64,000 nucleotides of DNA from Fen-1245 sp963835535 (GTDB lineage Bacteria > Gemmatimonadota > Gemmatimonadetes > Gemmatimonadales > JACORV01). Position numbers and translations under genes: made by a program. The notes beneath the pieces were generated by a model. The model was not told where the DNA came from, did not search any database, and worked only from the letters and a program-made list of their open reading frames with translations. Below, in pieces: positions 24,366 through 32,295 of this stretch. The DNA lies in the NCBI GenBank assembly GCA_963835535.1, contig CAWIFL010000004.1, positions 372,001-436,000 on the forward strand. Reading direction: 5' to 3'. How positions within the stretch are numbered: the stretch's first letter is position 1; each line of letters opens with the position of its first letter.

Positions 24366-25586
24366 ATGCCCGCGCCGCGTCTCAGCCCCTTCCACGCTCT
24401 CCGGCACCGGAACTACCGGCTCTTCTTCCTCGGCCAGGGCACCAGCCTGATCGGCACGTGGATGCAGAACATCGCGCAGGGCTGGCTGGTGCTGGAGCTC
24501 ACCAACTCCCCCTTCTGGGTGGGGCTGGTGAGCGCACTGGGTTCGCTCCCGATCCTGCTCATCTCGCTCCCGGCCGGCGTGTTCGTGGACCGCGTGAACA
24601 AGCACCGCCTGATCATCCTCACCCAGACGCTGTCGCTGCTCCAGGCGCTCGTGCTGGCGATCCTGCTCTGGACCCACCGCATCGCGCTCTGGCAGGTGGC
24701 GGTGATCGCCGTCTTCCTCGGCACCGTGAACGCCTTCGACGCGCCGGGGCGGCAAGCGTTCATCGTGGAGTTGGCGGGGAAGGACGATCTGATGAACGCC
24801 ATCGCGCTCAACTCCTCGGCGTTCAACCTGGCCCGGGTGGTGGGCCCGTCCATCGCCGGTCTGCTGATCAGCGCGGTGGGACTCGCCTGGTGCTACTTCC
24901 TCAACGCCGTCTCCTACGTCGCGGTGATCTGGGGGCTCGTCGAGATGCGGCTGCCGCCCTTCGTGCCGCCGGAGCGGCCGGGTAACGCGATGGAGCAGTT
25001 CCGGGAGGGCGCGCGGTTCGTGCGCCGCGATCGCCGGGTGCTCGCGCTCGTGTCCAACATGGCGGTGATCAGCATCTTCGGCTACCCGGTCCTGGTGCTG
25101 CTGCCGGTGTTCGCGCGCGACGTGCTGCACGTCGGCGCGTCCGGCCTCGGCTTCATGATGGCGGCGACGGGCGTCGGGGCGGTGGTTTCCGCGCTGGCGC
25201 TGGCGGCCTTCGGGCCGCACGTGCGGAAGGGCGCGATACTGCTGTGGACGGGGCCGGTGTTCGGCGCGGCGATCGGGCTCTTCGCGCTGACGCGCTGGAT
25301 GCCGCTGGTGCTGGTCATTCTGCCGGTAGCCGGAGGCGCGATGATTCTGAACACCGCCGTGACCAATACGCTCATCCAGACGCTGGTGCCGGACAGCCTG
25401 CGGGGCAGGGTGATGGGCTTCTACGCCTTCGTCTTCATGGGCATGGCGCCGTTCGGCGCCTTCCAGGCGGGCTGGCTGGCCGAGCAACTCGGCGCGCCAG
25501 CGGCCGTCGTGATCGGCGGCACGGTGTGCATCATCGCGTCGGTGGCCATCTGGCGGCGCGTGCCGGAGGTGCCGCAGCTCCGCTAG
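24366..25586 (+). CDS. MFS transporter (EntS-like exporter subfamily)
   Basis: 406 residues, 12 predicted membrane helices. Start at ATG 24366 places 'FHALRHRNYRLFFLGQGTSLIG' at the N-terminus, typical of the MFS_3/EntS group of exporters. The loop 2-3 motif appears as 'LPAGVFVDRVNKHRLII', and the central and second-half equivalents include 'NAFDAPGRQAFIVELAG' and 'PDSLRGRVMGFYAFVFMG'. The substrate is unknown; relatives export siderophores, drugs or small metabolites. The stop codon shares CTAG with the stop of the convergent kinase-like gene. Confidence 0.9.
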   Translation: MPAPRLSPFHALRHRNYRLFFLGQGTSLIGTWMQNIAQGWLVLELTNSPFWVGLVSALGSLPILLISLPAGVFVDRVNKHRLIILTQTLSLLQALVLAILLWTHRIALWQVAVIAVFLGTVNAFDAPGRQAFIVELAGKDDLMNAIALNSSAFNLARVVGPSIAGLLISAVGLAWCYFLNAVSYVAVIWGLVEMRLPPFVPPERPGNAMEQFREGARFVRRDRRVLALVSNMAVISIFGYPVLVLLPVFARDVLHVGASGLGFMMAATGVGAVVSALALAAFGPHVRKGAILLWTGPVFGAAIGLFALTRWMPLVLVILPVAGGAMILNTAVTNTLIQTLVPDSLRGRVMGFYAFVFMGMAPFGAFQAGWLAEQLGAPAAVVIGGTVCIIASVAIWRRVPEVPQLR

Positions 25587-26221
25587 ACCAGCCCCCGCCG
25601 CCGCGCGAGGTCGACGATCGTGTCGGTAGCCGCCTCGTAGCCCAGCCAGGCGGTGTTGACCACGAGATGATAGTTGGCGGCGTCGTCCCGGCGCTTTCGG
25701 TAGTACCGCTCCAGGTACCGCTCGCGCGCCGCGTCGATCTCGTGCACGGTCCGCGATGCCTCCGGCTCGTGCAGCGTCAGGCGCGCCATCACGGTCTTTA
25801 CCCGCTCCGGGTGCGGGGCCACCACGTAGACGTGGAGGGCGTGGGCGCCTTCGCCCGCCGTGCCGAGGTAGGCGGTCGCCCCGCGTCCCACCAGGACCAC
25901 GCGCCCGTGGGCCGCCGCCTCCGCGATGACGCGCTCGGTGATGCGGATCAGCCGCTCCTCGTCGGCCTCCCCGCTCTCCGCCGCCGCGGCGGGTGCGAAC
26001 ATCTCGGGGGCGGAGAGCGCGAGGGCGGCGGCCAGCCGCTCGAGGAGGGACGGGGCGCGCTCCTCGCGGGCGGCGATCTCCTCGGGCGGCAGGCCCGCGC
26101 GCGTGGCGACCTCGCCCACGAACTCGTTGTCGATGACGGTCCACCCGAGGCGCTCGGCCACGCGCTGCGCGACCAGCGAGCCGCCGGCGCCGTACTGCCG
26201 GGTAATGGTGATGACGGCCAC
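25583..26221 (-). CDS. Cytidylate kinase-like family protein
   Basis: 212 residues. It opens 'MAVITITRQYGAGGSLVAQRVA', a P-loop-like start typical of this family, then 'LGWTVIDNEFV' and, later, 'RVVLVGRGATAYL' and 'YVVAPHPERV'. The C-terminal 'RYLERYYRKRRDDAANYHLVVNT' is the lid-like and adenine region also seen in family members. It differs from housekeeping Cmk in lacking the canonical NMP-binding insert, so the phosphoryl acceptor is uncertain. It lies 5 bases downstream of the band-7 gene and is probably cotranscribed. Confidence 0.85.
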   Translation of the reverse strand: MAVITITRQYGAGGSLVAQRVAERLGWTVIDNEFVGEVATRAGLPPEEIAAREERAPSLLERLAAALALSAPEMFAPAAAAESGEADEERLIRITERVIAEAAAHGRVVLVGRGATAYLGTAGEGAHALHVYVVAPHPERVKTVMARLTLHEPEASRTVHEIDAARERYLERYYRKRRDDAANYHLVVNTAWLGYEAATDTIVDLARRRGLV

Positions 26222-26226
26222 GGGAG

Positions 26227-27150
26227 TCAGTGCCCGCGCAGACTGTTCCGGAGCGCGTTGATGTCGAGGATCGGCACACCGCCGGTGGTCGGCACCAGGA
26301 TCACGAGGTTGTTCGAGTTCTTCATGTCGTGCAGCACTTCGAGGTACTGCTTCGTCAGCTGCTCGGCCGTGAGCGTCTGGTTCAGGAGCCGCTGCTGCTC
26401 GGACTGCAGGCGCGCGACCTCGACCCGGTGCCGCTCCGTCTCGATCTGCTGCTCCTGCGCGATCTTGTTGTTGATCGCCTGCACCACCTGATCGGGCGGC
26501 TCCAGATTGCGCAGGAAGAACACGGTCACCAGCGCGATGCGGAACGGCGGGCCGCCGGCGCGCGGCCGCGTGACCAGCGCCGAGTCCACCTGGGCCTCCA
26601 TCGCCTGGGCGATCAGGGTGCGCTTGCTGATGTCGTTGATGGAGAACTGGACCATCCCGTCACGCACGCCCTTGCGGATCGCGTTGCGCACCGCGCTGTG
26701 GATCTGCTCCTCGTCGCCGATCTCGGTGAAGAGCCGCGGCGCCGCCTGCGGATCGATCTGCCAGCGCAGCCCCGCGTCCACCTTCATCGCCATCTGCTCG
26801 CTGGAGAGCGCGTTCATCGTCTCACGCTCGTCGCCGCCGACCTCGGGGAACTGCTCCTCGCGGGTCGAGAAGTGCTCGACCGACGACCAGGGCGTCACGA
26901 ACCGGATGCCGGGCAGCAGCGGCTTGGGGTCCACGTAGCCGAACGCGTGCCGCACGCCGACCTGACCGGGCTCGATGACGGCGAAGCTGGAGCCGACCAG
27001 GAGCAGCGCGCCGACCGCGAGAAAGCCGATCGCGACGGCGCGCAGGATGCCGGACACCGGGCGCGGGCCCTGGCTCTTCGTGGCGGCGGAGGCGGTGGTG
27101 ACGAGGAAGGAGACGGCGAGGAACACGAGGCCGAGGATCATCTCGCCCAT
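26227..27150 (-). CDS. Prohibitin/band 7 (SPFH) membrane protein
   Basis: 307 residues from ATG 27150, with GGGAG 8 bases upstream. Two N-terminal hydrophobic segments (about 2-20 and 35-55) are followed by an SPFH domain that begins 'SFAVIEPGQVGVRHAFG' and includes 'LLPGIRFVTPW'. A coiled coil rich in Gln and Glu ('AQEQQIETERHRVEVARLQSEQ') occupies about 225-265. SPFH proteins form large membrane rings that organise lipids or protect membrane proteases. It follows the AAA+ ATPase after 93 bases, so the two may act together. Confidence 0.85.
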   Translation of the reverse strand: MGEMILGLVFLAVSFLVTTASAATKSQGPRPVSGILRAVAIGFLAVGALLLVGSSFAVIEPGQVGVRHAFGYVDPKPLLPGIRFVTPWSSVEHFSTREEQFPEVGGDERETMNALSSEQMAMKVDAGLRWQIDPQAAPRLFTEIGDEEQIHSAVRNAIRKGVRDGMVQFSINDISKRTLIAQAMEAQVDSALVTRPRAGGPPFRIALVTVFFLRNLEPPDQVVQAINNKIAQEQQIETERHRVEVARLQSEQQRLLNQTLTAEQLTKQYLEVLHDMKNSNNLVILVPTTGGVPILDINALRNSLRGH

Positions 27151-27243
27151 GGATCGCTCCCGATGGAGGGCGGCTCGAAGATACGGGCCGCGGCGGGAAC
27201 GCGACAGCACGGCGCGGCGCGCTTGCGGGCGCGCCGCGACGCA

Positions 27244-28713
27244 TCAGGCGAAGGGGCTGCCGGGTCCCGACTTCGGGAAGGGAGGGCCCTGCCGGTCGGA
27301 GCGGATGCGGGTGTAGCCCGCCTCCTCGCTGCGGGCGATGCGCCGCTCCGCCGCCAGCCCTTCCAGAACCAGCTCGCACGCTGCCACGACCACGGCGGGG
27401 TCCTTGCGCCGCGCCAGGCCGACGGTGTCCACCAGCTCCAGCAGTCCCGGCACCACCGCGAGGCCCTTGAGCAGCGTGTCCGAGCGCTCGTCGTGCGAGA
27501 CCTTGAGCGCGCCCCCCTCGTCGAACCAGTGCACGATGTCGTCCACGTTCGCGCCGCCGGCCCGCTCGCTGAAGGTGGCGCCGGCCGCGCGCCGGATCAG
27601 CTCGCGCGCGATGGCGTCGGCACCCTGGAGCTCCCCCTCGTACTCCAGCTCCAGCTTGCCGGTGATCGCCGGGATCGCCGCGTACACGTCCGACACGCGC
27701 GGGACCACGGTCTTCTCCCGGTTCGTCGTCGCGCGGCGCTCCGCGTTCGACACCACGTTCTCGAGCACGGAGATCGGCAGGCGCTGGCTCACCCCCGACC
27801 GCTTGTCCACCCGCTTGTCGCCCCGCGCCTCGAACGCGACGCGCTCCACGATCTCGGCGATGAAGTCGGGGACCAGCACCGGACGGCCGCCCCGCTCCAC
27901 CCACGCCTCCTGCCCCGTGATCGACATCCCCAGCTCGATGGACCGCGGATAGTGTGTCGTGATCTCCGAGCCGATCCGGTCCTTCAGCGGCGTGATGATC
28001 TTCCCGCGCGCCGTGTAGTCCTCCGGGTTCGCCGTGAAGACCAGGCTCACGTCCAGGGGCAGCCGGATCGGATACCCTTTGATCTGAACGTCCCCCTCCT
28101 GCATGATGTTGAACAGGCCCACCTGGATCTTCGCCGCGAGGTCCGGCAGCTCGTTGATCGCGAAGACGCCCCGGTTGGCGCGGGGCAGCAGTCCGTAGTG
28201 GATCGTCAGCTCGTCGGAGAGCAGGTGCCCGCCGCGCGCCGCCTTGATCGGATCCACGTCGCCGATGATGTCGGCGATCGTCACGTCGGGCGTGGCCAGC
28301 TTCTCGACGTACCGCTGGCCCCGCGGCACCCACGCGATCGGCGTCTTCTCGCCGTGCTCCTCGAGCTGCAGCCGCCCGAACTTGGAGATCGGGGCGAACG
28401 GGTTGTCGTTCACCTCGCTCCCCGCGATGATCGGCATCTCCTCGTCGAGCAGCGCCATCAGCCCGCGCACGATCCGCGACTTCGCCTGCCCGCGGAGTCC
28501 CAGCAGGATGAAGTTGTGGCGCGACAGCACCGCGTTCACCAGCTGCGGCACCACGGTGTCGTCGTATCCCACGATGCCGGGGAAGATCGGCTGCTCGGCT
28601 TCGAGCCGGCACAGCAGGTTGGCCCGCATCTCGTCCTTGACGGTGCGGGTCCGGCGGTCGCCCACGCCCCACTCGGAACTCGCGAGAGCGCCCAGCGTCT
28701 GCGGCTTGGTCAT
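27244..28713 (-). CDS. MoxR/ChlI-type AAA+ ATPase
   Basis: 489 residues. Walker A is 'GLRGQAKSR' (Ala before Lys, as in MoxR proteins), with an insert 'GRLQLEEHGEKTPIAW'; the pre-sensor region holds 'GVFAINELPDLAAKIQ' for Walker B and 'SLVFTANPEDYTARG' for sensor 1. The C-terminal third is a helical lid and tail with 'DDIVHWFDEGGALKVSHD'. The architecture resembles magnesium-chelatase I/MoxR ATPases that remodel targets with VWA partners; the VWA protein at 23027-24325 is the obvious candidate. The start at 28713 (ATG) is preferred to an in-frame start at 28752, which has no conserved sequence. No chelatase H subunit or bchlorophyll gene is nearby. Confidence 0.88.
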   Translation of the reverse strand: MTKPQTLGALASSEWGVGDRRTRTVKDEMRANLLCRLEAEQPIFPGIVGYDDTVVPQLVNAVLSRHNFILLGLRGQAKSRIVRGLMALLDEEMPIIAGSEVNDNPFAPISKFGRLQLEEHGEKTPIAWVPRGQRYVEKLATPDVTIADIIGDVDPIKAARGGHLLSDELTIHYGLLPRANRGVFAINELPDLAAKIQVGLFNIMQEGDVQIKGYPIRLPLDVSLVFTANPEDYTARGKIITPLKDRIGSEITTHYPRSIELGMSITGQEAWVERGGRPVLVPDFIAEIVERVAFEARGDKRVDKRSGVSQRLPISVLENVVSNAERRATTNREKTVVPRVSDVYAAIPAITGKLELEYEGELQGADAIARELIRRAAGATFSERAGGANVDDIVHWFDEGGALKVSHDERSDTLLKGLAVVPGLLELVDTVGLARRKDPAVVVAACELVLEGLAAERRIARSEEAGYTRIRSDRQGPPFPKSGPGSPFA

Positions 28714-28752
28714 AAGGGGATATTCATACCCTCTCCAGTGGCCCCGGTTCAA

Positions 28753-29118
28753 GCCCGCGGGTCATCGGGAGTCGGGCGGTCGCGGAACGAGTTGACGCCC
28801 GCATGTCGCGCCGGCCGCATCGGAGCATCCACGATGCACTGCGAAAGCCCCGGAGGCTGTCGTGAGACGCGCCGCGCTGCTCCTGTCGTCAGCTATGCGT
28901 GTTCGGCGTGCGCGTCCTCGGAGACCGGATGGGCGTGGACTTCGGACGCATGCACGTCCTCGGCGCCGACATGGGCAGTTGGCCGTTCGTGCCGTGGCTG
29001 GACGTCGTCGTTCACTGGCAGGCAACGCGTTGGCGATCAAGGAGTTGTCGATGTGGCAGTCGCGCCACACCGACTCGTTTTCCCCCGTATTTCTGCGTCG
29101 CGCGCGGTCGGCTAAACC
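28753..29118. other. Intergenic interval, no intact gene
   Basis: Together with the leader of the next gene this forms a 480-base gap. It contains no intact reading frame with a ribosome binding site. The only recognisable content is an outer-membrane-protein-like stretch at 28893-29018 (listed separately). Confidence 0.6.
28893..29018 (+). pseudogene. Possible C-terminal remnant of an outer-membrane protein
   Basis: A stretch of about 40 codons reads 'FGVRVLGDRMGVDFG', a linker and 'WPFVPWLDVVVHW'. Alternating hydrophobic residues ending in an aromatic resemble the last two beta-strands of an outer-membrane barrel. There is no start codon with a ribosome binding site, nothing matching upstream in frame, and the frame runs on past the expected end. 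If real, it is a decayed or recombined fragment. It could also be chance. Confidence 0.3.
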
Positions 29119-29146
29119 TTGACACGGCGCGGGGTTTGGGTAGCTT
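29119..29146 (+). promoter_or_regulatory. Sigma-70-type promoter of the small lipoprotein gene
   Basis: TTGACA at 29119-29124 (perfect -35) and TAGCTT at 29141-29146 with a 16-base spacer. Predicted start near 29153, giving a leader of about 80 bases before the ATG at 29233. Confidence 0.55.
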
Positions 29147-29232
29147 TGGCGCCGGTTGAGGCCGGCGGCAGCGGCGTACGGACCTCGATACGTGATCCGC
29201 TGGTGGAAAATCCAAGCTTAAAAGGAGATTCG

Positions 29233-29460
29233 ATGAAGCGCGTGCTCCTGGCAGTTGCGGTGCTCGGTCTTATGGCGTGTGCAAAGAAGGAAGAGGCGGC
29301 CCCACCGGCGGCGCAGACCCCGGCAGCCGCGCCGGCTCCGGCCATGTCCGACACGATGAAGCCCGCGGTGGACACGTCGAAGACGACGACGACGACGACC
29401 ACCACCACCACCACGCCGGCCAAGAAGGCGATGGCGCCCGCGAAGAAGAAGGGCATGTAA
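29233..29460 (+). CDS. Small Thr-rich lipoprotein
   Basis: 75 residues, preceded by a strong AAGGAG at 29222-29227. The lipobox is 'LGLMAC' with the modified Cys at about residue 16. The mature part is 'AKKEEAAPPAAQTP', then eleven threonines in a row (codons ACG x5, ACC x5, ACG), then a Pro/Ala/Lys tail 'PAKKAMAPAKKKG'. No fold is predicted; it looks like a flexible, positively ended tether, perhaps bridging outer membrane and peptidoglycan or DNA-like polyanions. It has its own promoter and a strong terminator, so it is a single-gene unit and may be highly expressed. Function unknown. Confidence 0.8.
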   Translation: MKRVLLAVAVLGLMACAKKEEAAPPAAQTPAAAPAPAMSDTMKPAVDTSKTTTTTTTTTTTPAKKAMAPAKKKGM

Positions 29461-29484
29461 GCTCGATCTTCTTCGACATGCGAG

Positions 29485-29516
29485 GACCCGGAGCCTGCTC
29501 CGGGTCTTCGTGTTTT
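29485..29516 (+). terminator. Rho-independent terminator
   Basis: Perfect 9-bp stem GACCCGGAG/CTCCGGGTC (29485-29493 and 29498-29506) with loop CCTG, followed by TTCGTGTTTT. It ends the small lipoprotein transcript and lies 12 bases from the stop of the convergent epimerase gene. Confidence 0.8.
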
Positions 29517-29527
29517 CGGGGGGTACG

Positions 29528-30526
29528 TCAGTGCGCGCGGAAGGACACTCCGGTGCGCTCCACCGCCTCGGGCGCCGGGACCACGGGTCGCCACCCGAGC
29601 ACGCGCTCGGCCCGCGCGGACGTGTAGGGATTGGCGCTGGCGAGGAACTGCACGGAGCTGCGGGCCGACAGCAGCCCGGTCCAGCCGGCCAGCGCGCCGA
29701 CGGTCGCGTCCCAGAGCCGCGCGCCTCCCCAGGCGAGCGCGTGGGGCACCGGGATCCAGCGGGCGGGAACGCCGAGGCCGGCGGCGAAGCGCTCCAGGAA
29801 CTCCCGCTGCGTCACGGCGCCGTCGTTCGTCACGTTGAAGGGGCCGGTGACGTCGCGGCGGTCCAGGGCGGCGAGCGCGGCCGCGGCGACGTTGCCCGCG
29901 TACACGACGCTGAGCGGGTTGGTGCCGGGGCCGATCATCGGGGCCAGGCCGCGCCTGACGAGCCGGGCGACGCGCGGCGAGAAGTTGCGGTCCCCTTCGC
30001 CGTAGATCACGCATGGCCGGAGAGCCACGGCCTTGAGCCCCGTTTCCTCCGCGACCCGCCACAGCGCCAGCTCCGCCTCCCGCTTCGAGCGCGCGTAGAA
30101 ATCGCCGGGGTAGGACGGGCGGTCCAGTCCGAAATCCTCGTCCACGCTCGCCGGTCCGCCGTCGTACGTCATGCGGCGCCCGTACACCGCCACCGACGAG
30201 AGGTAGACCATCCGGGCGCCGGCCCGCGCGGCGGCGCGCGCCACCGCCTCGGTTCCGACGACGTTCGCGGCGTGCCACGCATCCCAGGTCCCGCCCGAGA
30301 GGAGGATCGCGGCGGCGTGCAACACGGCGTCGCTTCCCGCGATCGCCTCGCCGAGGCCGCGCCCGTCGCCGAGGTCGCCCCGCACCGGCTCGGCGCCCTG
30401 CGCGCGCAGGTCGGCGGCGGCCGCGTCGCTGCGGGCGAGCGCGCGCACGCCGTCGGCGCGGGCGCGCAGCGCGGCGATCACGTGCCGGCCGACCAGCCCC
30501 GTACCGCCGGTCACGAAGACCTTCAC
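29528..30526 (-). CDS. NAD(P)-dependent sugar epimerase/dehydratase family protein
   Basis: 332 residues from a GTG at 30526 that overlaps the YgfZ-like stop (GTGA). Extended SDR features are present: nucleotide-binding 'VTGGTGLVGRHV', the middle 'VLHAAA', a Ser in 'VYLSSVAVYG', and the catalytic Tyr/Lys in 'YARSKREAE', then 'LRPCVIYGEGD'. This is the atypical SDR/hydroxysteroid-dehydrogenase-like branch (3-beta-HSD/dihydroflavonol reductase type) rather than a defined sugar epimerase; substrate unknown. It ends the glycolate operon. Confidence 0.88.
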   Translation of the reverse strand: MKVFVTGGTGLVGRHVIAALRARADGVRALARSDAAAADLRAQGAEPVRGDLGDGRGLGEAIAGSDAVLHAAAILLSGGTWDAWHAANVVGTEAVARAAARAGARMVYLSSVAVYGRRMTYDGGPASVDEDFGLDRPSYPGDFYARSKREAELALWRVAEETGLKAVALRPCVIYGEGDRNFSPRVARLVRRGLAPMIGPGTNPLSVVYAGNVAAAALAALDRRDVTGPFNVTNDGAVTQREFLERFAAGLGVPARWIPVPHALAWGGARLWDATVGALAGWTGLLSARSSVQFLASANPYTSARAERVLGWRPVVPAPEAVERTGVSFRAH

Positions 30527-31572
30527 GCGGTCGCCCCGCCGGCCGGACTCTCCCACGGCAGCTCGCGCACCGAGCCGATCGAGCCGTCCGCGAGCTCGAC
30601 GGGGGCGCCGGGCGCGGATTCGCGGCGCATGACCGCGAGGCCGGCGTAGCATCCGCCCGCCTCCCACCAGCACGCGCTGGTGAGCCGTCCGATGCGGCGA
30701 GCGCCGTCCACCAGCTCGAGCGGCAGCGCGACCGGAACGCGCTCGAGCGCGACGCCCAGCAGGTGCCGGTTGGCGTGGCCGCGGAAGTGCACGCGGGCGA
30801 CCGTCTCCTGGCCGAGGTAGCAGCCCTTCGTGTAGGACACCGCGCCCAGCTCGTCGAGGCGGACTTCCTGCGGCAGCGTCTTGTCGTCGATCTCGGCGCC
30901 GAGGCGCGGAAAGCCGGCGAGGATCCTCCGCTCTTCGAGCAGGGCGGGGGAGATGCTCGCGGCCCCGCCGGCCGCGAACGCGGCCGCGAGCGCCGGGGCC
31001 GCCGCGGCCGACACCAGGCACTCGAAGCCGTCGAGCCCGCGCGCCGCGACGCGCGCCGCGGCCACCGCCGCGCCGGCGCAGGGGAGATGGATCACGCGGC
31101 CCGCCGCCGGCGACTCCACCATCCCCGTCGCAGCCGCCAGCACCTTCGCCGCCGCCGGGCCGTACAAGCCGACCGACGCCGTCTCCGCGCTCACGATCTC
31201 GTGGCGGCAGAGACGGGGCGGAAGCGAGCGAGCCAACGTTTCCCCGACCACCTGAAGCGCCGGCTCCGGTACTTCCACGATCAGCGCGTCCTCGAGGCGG
31301 AGGATCCAGAGCGGGGAGACGATCATCCCCCTGGCGTTGAGCAGGGCGCCGAAGCAGTGGCTGTCGGCACCGGGCGCCTCCACGTCGCACGTGACGAGGC
31401 CCTGGAGACACGCCACTCGCCCGCCGCCCGTGAGCCGGAAGCGCGCGAGGCCGTCGCGCACGATGACCCCCGCGCCCGTGGCCAGCGTCTCCCGCTCGGC
31501 GCGGCTCACGATGCCGCGCGCGACCAGCGCCTCGGCGGGGCCGGGCGGCGGGCTCGGGCGCGGCGCGGTCAC
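30523..31572 (-). CDS. YgfZ/GcvT-like folate-binding protein
   Basis: 349 residues from a GTG at 31572. The fold is that of the GcvT aminomethyltransferase family, but the diagnostic 'YTKGCYLGQETVAR' (K-G-C-x-x-G-Q-E) marks it as YgfZ/IBA57, a tetrahydrofolate-dependent protein that helps maintain Fe-S enzymes. The glycolate oxidase subunit GlcF two genes upstream carries two Fe-S clusters, so the placement makes sense. Start and stop both overlap neighbours by four bases (GTGA). It is unlikely to be a glycine cleavage T protein. Confidence 0.88.
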   Translation of the reverse strand: MTAPRPSPPPGPAEALVARGIVSRAERETLATGAGVIVRDGLARFRLTGGGRVACLQGLVTCDVEAPGADSHCFGALLNARGMIVSPLWILRLEDALIVEVPEPALQVVGETLARSLPPRLCRHEIVSAETASVGLYGPAAAKVLAAATGMVESPAAGRVIHLPCAGAAVAAARVAARGLDGFECLVSAAAAPALAAAFAAGGAASISPALLEERRILAGFPRLGAEIDDKTLPQEVRLDELGAVSYTKGCYLGQETVARVHFRGHANRHLLGVALERVPVALPLELVDGARRIGRLTSACWWEAGGCYAGLAVMRRESAPGAPVELADGSIGSVRELPWESPAGGATA

Positions 31573-32267
31573 GCGCCCACCGCGCGGAACAGCGGGGCGA
31601 GCTCCGCCGGCTCGTGTCCGGCGAAGCTGTCCCACACGGCGTCGCCGCCCGCCAGGCGTTCCGCGGGGTAGCTGGTGGCGAGCAGGACGCAGCCGGCGCC
31701 CGCGGCGCGCGCGGCCTCGAGGCCGGGCGCCGAATCCTCGACGGCGAGGGCGCGCAGGCCGCGGGCACCATCGCCCGCGAGGCGCGCGATGGCGAGCCGG
31801 TAGCCGGCGGGATCGGGCTTGCCGGCCGTCACGTCTTCGGCGCTGACGACCGTCCCGACCACGTCGCCGATGCCGGCGCGCTCCAACCCCGCGGCGATCT
31901 CCCGGCGCAGCGCGCCGCTCACCACGCCGATGCGCGCGCCCGCCGCGGCCGCCCGACGCACGAACTCCCGCACGCCGCTCACCAGGGGCAGTCCCGCGCG
32001 GATCGACTCCGCGTACCAGTGCGCCTTGCGGACCGCGAGGTGCTCCAGCGCCGCGGCCTCCAGCGGCCGTCCCGCCCGCGCGAACGCGATGCGCAGGCAC
32101 TCCCGGTCGTCGAACCCGAGGTAGTCGGCGTAGTAGGCGGCGCGCTCCAGCTGGACGCGCTCGACGGCGAGGACGTCGTGCAGGGCGGCGAAGTGGAGCG
32201 GCTCGTCGTCCGCGATCACGCCGTTGTAGTCGAGGAGCAGGAGATCCGTCACGGGCGCGCGGCGCAT
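31569..32267 (-). CDS. HAD superfamily phosphatase, possibly phosphoglycolate phosphatase
   Basis: 232 residues, subfamily IA with a helical cap. Motif I is 'LLLDYNGVIADDE': the nucleophile Asp13 is present but the usual +2 Asp is Asn15, which is unusual for a phosphatase. Motif II is 'GVVSGALR', motif III the Lys in 'TAGKPDP', motif IV 'VEDSAPG'. The ATG at 32267 is used; a GTG at 32252 is possible. Being in the glcDEF operon suggests conversion of 2-phosphoglycolate to glycolate, which would supply the oxidase, but this is inference and the Asn could alter activity. Confidence 0.85.
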   Translation of the reverse strand: MRRAPVTDLLLLDYNGVIADDEPLHFAALHDVLAVERVQLERAAYYADYLGFDDRECLRIAFARAGRPLEAAALEHLAVRKAHWYAESIRAGLPLVSGVREFVRRAAAAGARIGVVSGALRREIAAGLERAGIGDVVGTVVSAEDVTAGKPDPAGYRLAIARLAGDGARGLRALAVEDSAPGLEAARAAGAGCVLLATSYPAERLAGGDAVWDSFAGHEPAELAPLFRAVGA

Positions 32268-32295
32268 GGCGCTCGTCCGGAGTGCCGGCCGGCGC

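Noticed and set aside
27244..28713. Magnesium chelatase / bacteriochlorophyll gene cluster
   Set aside because: No BchH, BchD or other pigment gene is present; the ATPase has a MoxR-type Walker A.
26230..29115. 961-codon open frame on the plus strand over the kinase-like, band-7 and AAA+ genes
   Set aside because: It runs antisense to three genes with clear conserved motifs and has the His/Arg/Asp-rich composition typical of GC-rich shadow frames.
29371..29420. Threonine codon run as a frameshift or sequencing artefact
   Set aside because: The frame on both sides of the run gives a consistent lipoprotein with a good ribosome binding site and ends in front of a terminator.
30523..31572. Glycine cleavage T protein
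   Set aside because: The K-G-C-x-x-G-Q-E motif identifies the YgfZ branch and no gcvP/gcvH genes are close.
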